The notes under the pieces were generated by a model. It searched no databases. It worked only from the letters and a program-made list of their open reading frames with translations, and had not been told where the DNA came from. Below are positions 32,947 to 38,854 of a stretch of DNA of 38,854 bases, in pieces; position 1 is the first letter of the stretch; every line of letters begins with the position of its first letter. Source of the DNA: Bacteroides ovatus (GTDB taxonomy: Bacteria > Bacteroidota > Bacteroidia > Bacteroidales > Bacteroidaceae); NCBI GenBank assembly GCA_030844565.1, contig JAUUNK010000026.1:1-38854 (forward strand), given 5' to 3'. The position numbers and the translations under genes were made by a program.

Positions 32947-33651
32947 TTAGGATTCTTCCCGAAAATTCATTACGATCTTTTTACGAATATCAGATTGTAA
33001 TAATTTATGGTAAAAAAACGCTGAATGGATATCGCAACCGATACAGTAGTACGCCTTGGCTTTCAGCAAGGCTTCCGCCTTTTCCTGCACATGTCTGCCA
33101 TACATCCCGGTCAACGAGGGTACGTTGAGCTGGAAAAAGATGTGTTCTTCCTTCAAGGCCTTGTAGTCCTTCTTCTGCATGTATTCGTACCGTTCGGGAT
33201 GTGCCAGCAACGGGTAATAGCCTTTCTTTTGGATGCGTTGCAGGACGGAGAGCAGGCCCATCGGTGGATTGAAATAGGAGGTTTCCACCAAGAGGTAGCG
33301 TTTCCCCTCCTCCAAGGGCAGCAGGTCATTCTTTTCCAGACGTTCCTCGAAGAGGTTGTCCATCATGTATTCCGCCGCCAAAGCCAACTCCATCGTACCA
33401 TTGTAACTCTGTTCCAGTTCCCGGAACTTCTCTCGCAGGGTTGCGGTTTCATTGGGGATGTCCTCCATGATGTGCGGCGTGAGCCACACCTTTCTGACTC
33501 CCTGCTTTTCCATCGTATCTAAAATCCGGAGTGATTCATCCAACGTCTCCACCCCGTCATCCACTCCCGGAAGAAGATGGCTATGGCAGTCGGTTATCCC
33601 TTTCAGGATGCCACTCTGTGCGAGGGTTGTTGTCTTACGGAATGGCCACAT
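32947..33651 (-). CDS. PHP-type tyrosine-protein phosphatase, CpsB/YwqE-like
   Basis: This metal-dependent phosphatase of the PHP fold would remove phosphate from the tyrosine tail of Wzc and so keep polymer synthesis cycling. The metal ligands are in DCHSHLLPGVDDG (residues 21-33), TPH (58-60), AAEY (92-95), LAHPERY (149-155) and GCDIHS (205-210). The length of 234 residues is normal for the family. It lies about 60 bases downstream of wzc, the expected partner. Confidence 0.92.
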   Translation of the reverse strand: MWPFRKTTTLAQSGILKGITDCHSHLLPGVDDGVETLDESLRILDTMEKQGVRKVWLTPHIMEDIPNETATLREKFRELEQSYNGTMELALAAEYMMDNLFEERLEKNDLLPLEEGKRYLLVETSYFNPPMGLLSVLQRIQKKGYYPLLAHPERYEYMQKKDYKALKEEHIFFQLNVPSLTGMYGRHVQEKAEALLKAKAYYCIGCDIHSAFFYHKLLQSDIRKKIVMNFREES

Positions 33652-33712
33652 AGTTGTAATATGCTTTTATATAAGAGAACAACATGTTATCGGTTATTTG
33701 ATAACCAACCAT

Positions 33713-36130
33713 TTACCCCCCCCCCATTTCTCCTTTATTTCCATAGTAGGAGGAGTAGCCGTTATGATAACCGTATCTATAGCCATAGCGGTATCCGTAA
33801 CGGTAGCTGTACCGGCCTCCGGCACTTTCCGTGCCGTTCAATATCACGCTGAGGTTCCTGAAACGTTTCTCCTGATAGATGTTTTCCAGTTCGGGCAACA
33901 TGCCGCGATCCAGCAAGCCGCTGCGTACCACGAAGATGGTACGGTCCGCCAGTTTCTCGATAATCTGCGCGTCGGCCACGATGTCGATGGGCGGACAGTC
34001 TATGAAGATATAGTCGTACTCGCCGCGAAGCGCCCCTATCAGGGTGGCCAGCTTGCCGTCCTCCAGCAGTTCCGTCGGGTTGGGGGGGACGGTGCCGATG
34101 GGGAGGATATGCAGGTTGTCGTATTTCTTGTCGGCAACAATGATTTCTTTCCAGTTTTCGACACGGTTTCCCAGATAGTCGCTCAAACCTATCCGTGGCG
34201 AATCCACGTAGGAGGAAACGGAACCGTGGCGCAGGTCGCCGTCTATCACCAATATCCTTTTTTTCTTGATGGCAAAACTCATGGCAATGTTCATGGTCAG
34301 GAATGACTTTCCACTGCCGGGATTGAACGAGGTTAGTACGAACACGTTCTGCCCTTTGTCCTTGCCCGCCATGAAATCCATATTGGAGCGGAGCACACGG
34401 AACGCCTCGTTGATGATGTCACGGCTGCCTTCCTTCACCACGATGGTTTTCATATAGGACTGCTTCTTCCTCTTGAATCCCAGTTTCCTCTCTTTGCTGA
34501 AGTATTGGGGAATCTCACCAATGAAAGGTATGCTGAGATCTTCCAAATCCTTGCGTCCTCGTACCTTGGTGTTCATGTTCTCCTTCATAAAAATAATCAC
34601 CGCCGGAACAAGCAAGCCGATAGCGAATGCCACAAGGAGGATATTCATCTTCCGGGGAGCTGTGGGGAACATGCTGCCCCTCGGGGCGGTAATCACACGC
34701 GTATTATAAGCGGTGAAAGCCTGGGAAAGCTCGTTCTCCTCACGTTTCTGAAGCAAGTAAAGATACAGTTCCTCCTTCACCTTCTGCTGGCGTTCCACGG
34801 AAAGCAGGTATTTCGCCTGGTTCGGGTTGGAGGCCAGCTGGCTGGTGGTCGCGGCTTCCTGCTGGCGTATGCTGCGTATCTGGGTATTGAGCGACACGAT
34901 CAGATTGTCCACCGACTGAATGATGGTGCGCTGCATGCTTTGCAGCGAGTTGGCCATGTCCTTTGCCAGGGGGTTCTTTTCGCTGCTGTTGGCGATCAGG
35001 CGGTTGCGGTCGAGCACCATCGTGTTGTATTCACCGATCTGGCTCTCGATATTGACATTGGCTATGCCGGAATTGGTGGGCAACAACTGGCTGAGTTCCT
35101 TGTTGTTCAACTCTCTGCGGATATACTGCGCGGTGGATAGCTGGCTGTTGAGTGCCAGCAACTCCTTCTTGTTCTCGGCGGACTGGGACAGGTAAAGACT
35201 GGATGCCGCCTGCACGTCCGGCAGCAGGTGCTCGCTCTTGTAACCGGCGATGTTCTCGTCCACATTGCCCAGTTCACTTTCAATCACGCTCAAACGGTCA
35301 CCGATGAACTGCGAGGTACTGACGGCAATCTGGTTCTTGTCCTGGATCCACTTCTCATTATATACCTCGATCAACGTATTCAGGATATCTTCCGCCTTTG
35401 GGATGGATACGTCATCAATGCTGAGATTGATGATAGTGGCATCCTCGTTACCCAAATCCGCACGCAAAGCGGTGGCGTAATAGTCGGTTACGGCACGTAC
35501 ACTACCTTTATTATAGCGGATGGAAGTCCCAACGAATGAATCATTCCAGTATTTGGTCGGATTGATTACGAATGTACCTACTTCCATGCGAATGGAATCG
35601 CCCATTTTACCGGAGAATTCCGTCTCTAATTCCTCACCGTTAATCATTACATCGGATATGGTAAATTCTTCTTTGGACGAGAAGTCTATCTTGAAGCTGA
35701 CAGGCGTTTCATCCTGGTGGCGGTAGGAGACTGCTACAGGGTTGCTTTTGTACAATCCCACATCCTTCAGTCCCTTGCGGACGGTATAGATCTCATTCAG
35801 CCCCAACCGCCGCACCACCTCAGTCATCAACGTGGGGGATTTCAAGGTGAGCAGTTCGTTATTGATGTTGGTATTCGACTTGAAGATACCCAGGTCGGAG
35901 AACTCGCTCATTGTAGTGGACGAACCGCTCTTGGTATCGTCCTTAACCAAGATGGCAGCGGTACGTGTATAGATATTCGGGGTACTCAACAGATAAAAAG
36001 CCGCTATGGCAAGAGCGGCAAACAGGGAGAGGGCAAACCAGTGCCATCTTGGTACGAACATTCCCCACAAATCTTGTATTCGTATAAAATCATCGGCAGG
36101 TTTTCCAACGGCAGTTTTCTTTTCTATCAT
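33713..36130 (-). CDS. wzc: Wzz/Wzc polysaccharide co-polymerase with BY-kinase domain
   Basis: This inner-membrane protein controls chain length and export and autophosphorylates on tyrosine. TM1 is at residues 31-50 and TM2 at 495-515, bounding a long periplasmic Wzz domain with coiled coils. The cytoplasmic BY-kinase has Walker A NPGSGKS (603-609), Walker A' VIDGDLR (628-634) and Walker B IFIDCPP (708-714). The tail (774-796) holds eleven tyrosines in RYGY repeats. The very end reads GEMGGG and is encoded by a G10 run, so the last residues depend on that tract. The gene sits between wza and the phosphatase. Confidence 0.95.
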   Translation of the reverse strand: MIEKKTAVGKPADDFIRIQDLWGMFVPRWHWFALSLFAALAIAAFYLLSTPNIYTRTAAILVKDDTKSGSSTTMSEFSDLGIFKSNTNINNELLTLKSPTLMTEVVRRLGLNEIYTVRKGLKDVGLYKSNPVAVSYRHQDETPVSFKIDFSSKEEFTISDVMINGEELETEFSGKMGDSIRMEVGTFVINPTKYWNDSFVGTSIRYNKGSVRAVTDYYATALRADLGNEDATIINLSIDDVSIPKAEDILNTLIEVYNEKWIQDKNQIAVSTSQFIGDRLSVIESELGNVDENIAGYKSEHLLPDVQAASSLYLSQSAENKKELLALNSQLSTAQYIRRELNNKELSQLLPTNSGIANVNIESQIGEYNTMVLDRNRLIANSSEKNPLAKDMANSLQSMQRTIIQSVDNLIVSLNTQIRSIRQQEAATTSQLASNPNQAKYLLSVERQQKVKEELYLYLLQKREENELSQAFTAYNTRVITAPRGSMFPTAPRKMNILLVAFAIGLLVPAVIIFMKENMNTKVRGRKDLEDLSIPFIGEIPQYFSKERKLGFKRKKQSYMKTIVVKEGSRDIINEAFRVLRSNMDFMAGKDKGQNVFVLTSFNPGSGKSFLTMNIAMSFAIKKKRILVIDGDLRHGSVSSYVDSPRIGLSDYLGNRVENWKEIIVADKKYDNLHILPIGTVPPNPTELLEDGKLATLIGALRGEYDYIFIDCPPIDIVADAQIIEKLADRTIFVVRSGLLDRGMLPELENIYQEKRFRNLSVILNGTESAGGRYSYRYGYRYGYRYGYHNGYSSYYGNKGEMGGG
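33716..33725 (-). repeat. G10 homopolymer at the 3' end of wzc
   Basis: Ten C on the plus strand are ten G in coding sense and encode the last Gly codons before TAA. With nine G the protein would end GGGKWLVIK; with eleven it would end GGGVNGWLSNNR. The tract is long enough to be unstable and lies directly after the tyrosine tail. Confidence 0.6.
33743..33811 (-). repeat. Tandem RYGY-coding repeat of the Wzc tyrosine tail
   Basis: The coding strand repeats a 12-base unit for Arg-Tyr-Gly-Tyr about three times, with flanking variant Tyr codons (YSYRYGY, YHNGYSSYY). Such tails are the autophosphorylation sites of BY-kinases. Repetition at DNA level would allow tail length to vary by recombination or slippage without losing the frame. 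Confidence 0.6.
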
Positions 36131-36157
36131 AATATGTAAAATATTCTGTTCATCCAG

Positions 36158-36952
36158 TTATTTAAACAGCAGCACACCTAACGAGGTGAGGAACGAGGCA
36201 ATACTGATCCACAGTCCCACAGATTTCACGCTGTTCTCATTGATGGTGGACTGTCCGGCACGGACCTTATTAGGTTGCACATACACCACATCGTTCTGTT
36301 TCAGGTAATAGACCGGGGAGGAGAAAATATCCTTGCTTCGGATATCCACCCAGTGGGTGACACGTTCACCGTTCTCCTCGCGAATGACGAATATGGCATC
36401 GCGTTTGCCATAAATGGTAAGGTCGCCCGCCATACTGATGGCTTCCAACAAAGATATCTGGTCTTTGGTGATACTGTATTTGCCGGGAGTTTTTACTTCG
36501 CCCAAGACTGAAAAATAGAGGTTCATAAACTCCACGGTCACAACCGGGTCTTTCACCAGGTCCTCGTCCACCAACCGTTTCTTGATAAGGGCGGCAATCT
36601 GGCTCTTGGTCATACCGGCAATATGGAGCGACCCTATGACGGGAAAGTCGATATTCCCCTTGTCATCCAATGTGTAACCGGATATTTCACCATTATTGCT
36701 GCCACCACGCAAGTCCGTGGCTCCGGCACGGTACTGGACACGTGTCAGGTTGAATAACGCCGCCAACTGCGGGTCTTTACTGGATACCATGATGGAAATC
36801 TGGTCCTTGGGCTGCACGGTGATGTCTCTTGCGCCCACAATGGCTTCGGGCTGGTTCACCGCAATGTCTTGAAAGTAGAGAATCTCCTTGGAGGTATTGC
36901 AAGACGCCAGCAACACCAACCCCAGGAGAAGTGTCAAAAATCGATTTTTCAT
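36158..36952 (-). CDS. wza: Wza-type polysaccharide export lipoprotein
   Basis: This is the outer-membrane polysaccharide export protein. The signal peptide ends in a lipobox with Cys at residue 18 (LLLGLVLLASC). A Poly_export domain follows (about 40-135, with ITVQPKDQISIMVSSKDPQL and GYTLDDKGNIDFPVIG), then an SLBB-type domain (FSVLGEVKTPGKYSI). The C-terminus has one hydrophobic helix (LWISIASFLTSLGVLLF), as in short Bacteroidetes Wza proteins. It lies between the initiating transferase and wzc. Confidence 0.93.
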   Translation of the reverse strand: MKNRFLTLLLGLVLLASCNTSKEILYFQDIAVNQPEAIVGARDITVQPKDQISIMVSSKDPQLAALFNLTRVQYRAGATDLRGGSNNGEISGYTLDDKGNIDFPVIGSLHIAGMTKSQIAALIKKRLVDEDLVKDPVVTVEFMNLYFSVLGEVKTPGKYSITKDQISLLEAISMAGDLTIYGKRDAIFVIREENGERVTHWVDIRSKDIFSSPVYYLKQNDVVYVQPNKVRAGQSTINENSVKSVGLWISIASFLTSLGVLLFK

Positions 36953-36955
36953 ATT

Positions 36956-38080
36956 TTATTTTCTGTACAGTTTTTTTTCTAATTTATTCTTTCGGTTGAT
37001 CCTCACCGTGATGTAACAATGCAACACCGTCCATACCGCCACGTCCAGCAGGAAAAGGATCGTGGTGGACAAGCAATGGATCAGGAAAACGTTCACCACG
37101 GCAAAGGAGAGAGCGATGCCAATGATGCAGGCCATCGCCTGTCGTTGGGACAGCCCCAGAGCGATGAACTTGTGATGGATATGATTCCTGTCCGGCAGGA
37201 AAAGGGGCTTGCGCTCGCGCCAACGGTGCAGCACCACACGTACCACATCCAGCATCGGAACTATCAGGAACGAGAATGCGATCACGACGGCACCGGGAAA
37301 GGTGCTTTCCTTCAACGGGTCGGACATGCTCAGGCGGATAGCCATCACGGCAAGCAGCATCCCGATAGTGAGTGATCCGGTGTCTCCCATGAATATCTTG
37401 CGCCCACGGTGGACATTGCCATAGACGTTGTAGTAGAAGAACGGTAGCAGCACGCCGATGGTGGCCAGGCAAATAAAGGCATACATCCACCATTGCAGAC
37501 GGATGAACATGCACCCGAACGCGAAGAAGGCGATGATACTCAGCCCGGAGGCAAGCCCGTCGATGCCGTCTATCAGGTTGATGGCGTTCAGGATATAGAC
37601 GATGATGAACACGGTGAACGGAGCGCCTATATAATAAGGCATGGCTTCGATGCCGAAAAGTCCGTACAGGTTGTCGAAGCAGAGTCCCGAAGCCACCAAC
37701 AGGATGCCGCAAAGTATTTGTATCAGAAACTTGGAGCGGTAACGTACACCGATAAGGTCGTCCATCATCCCCGTAAGATAGAGCAGGAACAGGCCGCAGA
37801 ATACGGAAAGCAGACGGTTGGTCAGATCCACGTCAAGCATATTGCTGCCCATCCACTGGTTATGCCCGATAATGACGAGTGACACCGTGATAGTGATGCA
37901 CGGGAAGAAGGCGATTCCCCCCAGCCGGGGTATATGGGCGGTGTGCAGCTTGCGCCCGTCCACTGAGTCGAACAGGCGGCGGCGGAACGAGACCAACGAG
38001 ATGCGGGGCAGGACCATCGCACCCAATGTCCAGCCGGTTAAAACCGTGAAGGCAAATTCGATAAGATGAAGTATGTCCAC
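36956..38080 (-). CDS. MraY/WecA-family undecaprenyl-phosphate sugar-phosphate transferase
   Basis: This integral membrane enzyme starts the repeat unit by transferring a HexNAc-1-phosphate-type group from a UDP-sugar to undecaprenyl phosphate. Family motifs are all present: GMMDDLIG with D107-D108, NAINLIDGIDGLASG (165-179), FMGDTGSLTIG (230-240) and NHIHHKF (299-305). About ten membrane helices span the 374 residues. The sugar could be GlcNAc, GalNAc or a related one; the sequence does not decide. It is the second gene of the operon, where many Bacteroides loci have upxZ. Confidence 0.92.
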   Translation of the reverse strand: MDILHLIEFAFTVLTGWTLGAMVLPRISLVSFRRRLFDSVDGRKLHTAHIPRLGGIAFFPCITITVSLVIIGHNQWMGSNMLDVDLTNRLLSVFCGLFLLYLTGMMDDLIGVRYRSKFLIQILCGILLVASGLCFDNLYGLFGIEAMPYYIGAPFTVFIIVYILNAINLIDGIDGLASGLSIIAFFAFGCMFIRLQWWMYAFICLATIGVLLPFFYYNVYGNVHRGRKIFMGDTGSLTIGMLLAVMAIRLSMSDPLKESTFPGAVVIAFSFLIVPMLDVVRVVLHRWRERKPLFLPDRNHIHHKFIALGLSQRQAMACIIGIALSFAVVNVFLIHCLSTTILFLLDVAVWTVLHCYITVRINRKNKLEKKLYRK

Positions 38081-38104
38081 TATATGATTCTTTTGATGAT
38101 TTTC

Positions 38105-38653
38105 TTAATCTTGCCCTATCCGTTGTAGAAAGGCTTGTGGAATATAGGAAGTAGCCACGGCACATACGCCTTGGACGGTGACCACCAAACGGCGATTCTT
38201 CTTAATCCGACAGATAACCCCTTCCGCTCCCTTGAACTTTCCGTCAATGACCCGTACACGTTCTCCCTGGTGAAACTTGGAATTGTCCTCCCCGAAATAT
38301 TCCATTCCCTGCTCGCCGGACGAGGTGACCAGCATGAAAATGTTCATTTCCCGATCAGGAATGGCAAGGGGAAGTCTTTTCAATCCCTCCTGTCTTGTAT
38401 ATAGGATTACCTTATTGGTGAATTGTCGCTGTACTTCCAAAGCACGACAAACGGTTGAACGGAAGAACATAAGCGAATTAATGACCGGACGACGGAGTTT
38501 CTTCTTTATGCCGTTACGTTCCATCAAGGTTTCCTCACAAGGAATGTAAGTCTCGATCTTGTCTTTTTTCAATATATCCTCAATCTCGAAAACTTTGTTA
38601 TAAAATACTTTTAAGGCGAACCAATGTTCGTGTGTGTGTGTTTCTATGTTCAA
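38105..38653 (-). CDS. upxY: UpxY-type NusG-like transcription antiterminator
   Basis: This is a specialised NusG paralogue that lets RNA polymerase read through a long polysaccharide operon by acting in its 5' leader. The N-terminal NGN domain begins with HWFALKVFYNKVFEIE (residues 10-25), and the KOW domain lies at about 128-160 (FHQGERVRVIDGKFKGAEG). The segment MLVTSSGEQGMEYF is characteristic of UpxY. The first in-frame start is a TTG at 38653; the next Met is residue 44, too late, and a TAA lies five codons upstream. A (GT)6 dinucleotide run covers codons 4-8. No upxZ gene follows. It is the first full gene of the locus. Confidence 0.9.
   Translation of the reverse strand: MNIETHTHEHWFALKVFYNKVFEIEDILKKDKIETYIPCEETLMERNGIKKKLRRPVINSLMFFRSTVCRALEVQRQFTNKVILYTRQEGLKRLPLAIPDREMNIFMLVTSSGEQGMEYFGEDNSKFHQGERVRVIDGKFKGAEGVICRIKKNRRLVVTVQGVCAVATSYIPQAFLQRIGQD
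38630..38641. repeat. (GT)6 dinucleotide repeat in the first codons of upxY
   Basis: The plus strand has six GT units at 38630-38641; on the coding strand this gives ACAC codons for T-H-T-H. Loss or gain of one unit would shift the frame right after the start codon and abolish UpxY. Confidence 0.6.
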
Positions 38654-38665
38654 CGAAAAGTAATG

Positions 38666-38767
38666 TTACCGGGTTGATAAAAAGGATATAGTTTCCATTC
38701 CTGCACCTTCCGCTTTTTCAAATAAGGAAAATACAGCAATCAAGGTTAATCCGGTTTTTTCCTTCAT
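38666..38767 (-). CDS. Possible 33-residue leader ORF upstream of upxY
   Basis: An ATG at 38767 is preceded by GGAGG at ideal distance (GGAGGTCCTATG), an unusually good ribosome binding site for this phylum. The frame encodes 33 residues (starting MKEKTGLTLIAVFSLFEKAE) and stops at a TAA five codons before the TTG start of upxY, in the same frame. It could be a leader peptide controlling upxY by reinitiation, or the true upxY start cut off by a stop mutation. I do not recognise the peptide. Confidence 0.4.
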   Translation of the reverse strand: MKEKTGLTLIAVFSLFEKAEGAGMETISFLSTR

Positions 38768-38854
38768 AGGACCTCCGGAATGCGGGCCGCTCCTGACTAC
38801 AGTGAGCGGATACCGTAACCCCGTATTCGTACCGTTTCTATGTAAGAGAGGGTA
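38768..38854. other. Upstream leader/promoter region of the polysaccharide operon, incomplete
   Basis: The last bases of the window lie upstream of the leader ORF and probably belong to the untranslated leader on which UpxY acts. CCGCTC (38787-38792) can pair with GAGCGG (38804-38809) around an 11-base loop. I see no clear promoter box and no inverted repeats of the kind that flank invertible Bacteroides promoters, but the window ends here. Confidence 0.35.

Noticed and set aside
33452..34306. Plus-strand frame of 284 codons across the phosphatase and wzc ends
   Set aside because: It spans two well-defined minus-strand genes and encodes repeats that are the reverse of the tyrosine-tail repeat.
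36984..37712. Minus-strand frame of 242 codons overlapping the MraY/WecA gene
   Set aside because: It is an alternative frame of the same strand, rich in Arg, His and Pro; the overlapping frame carries all MraY-family motifs.
38654..38854. Invertible promoter flanked by inverted repeats in front of upxY
   Set aside because: I looked for paired inverted repeats like those at Bacteroides fragilis capsule promoters and found none inside the window; the region is cut off by the window end.
1..38854. CRISPR arrays, tRNA or rRNA genes, complete insertion sequences
   Set aside because: No regularly spaced repeats, no cloverleaf-forming segment and no transposase gene were seen on either strand.

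Overview
The window looks like a gut Bacteroidales genome (Bacteroides/Phocaeicola/Parabacteroides type). The grounds are a MobC/TraG coupling protein and an RteA/RteB-like regulatory pair of the CTnDOT family, an UpxY-type NusG paralogue that starts a polysaccharide locus, a lipoprotein with a Bacteroidetes-style surface export signal, and mostly weak ribosome binding sites. Species cannot be fixed from the sequence alone.

Layout. (1) 1-1457, plus strand: the 3' part of mobC, the conjugative coupling ATPase. (2) 1458-1946: no intact gene, but a nested inverted repeat with a C9 run and a possible decayed reading frame. (3) 1947-5571, minus: rteB (sigma-54 activator) and rteA (hybrid sensor kinase), convergent with mobC and without tetQ upstream. 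(4) 5603-38767, minus: a polysaccharide locus of about 33 kb, read from upxY (right) to a strong terminator at 5603-5644 (left). It is a mosaic. Module A is upxY, a MraY/WecA-type initiating transferase, wza, wzc and a PHP tyrosine phosphatase. Next come a truncated integrase and a 4-TM protein. Module B is rmlA-C-D-B for dTDP-L-rhamnose, ending in a terminator-like hairpin. Next come an amidase remnant on the plus strand, a small membrane protein, an LRAT-fold protein and a degenerate second rmlB 3' end. Module D is wzx, glycosyltransferases, a HAD protein, an acyltransferase, wzy, a thymidylate-kinase-like protein, an APH-like kinase, a DUF1972 rhamnosyltransferase-type enzyme, two YjbH/GfcD-like outer-membrane proteins, a small unknown and a surface lipoprotein.

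How it works together (inference): UpxY would help RNA polymerase through the long operon. The MraY-type enzyme loads the first sugar phosphate on undecaprenyl phosphate, the transferases (rhamnose among their donors) build the repeat unit, Wzx flips it and Wzy polymerises it. Wzc and its phosphatase set chain length and export through Wza, and the YjbH-like barrels may help secretion.

Most notable: several genes are broken or altered exactly at G/C homopolymers: a C4 in the lipoprotein, G7 in a YjbH-like signal peptide, G6 in a GT4 gene, G6 at the end of a GT2 gene, and a G10 at the C-terminus of Wzc. Either this operon carries several poly-G contingency tracts or the assembly has homopolymer errors; raw reads would decide. 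Other points of interest are the neighbourhood of conjugation genes and capsule locus (possibly ICE-borne), two tandem GT4 C-terminal modules, a pair of rmlB 3' ends flanking an inserted block, and a 33-residue leader ORF with a strong ribosome binding site in frame with a TTG-started upxY.
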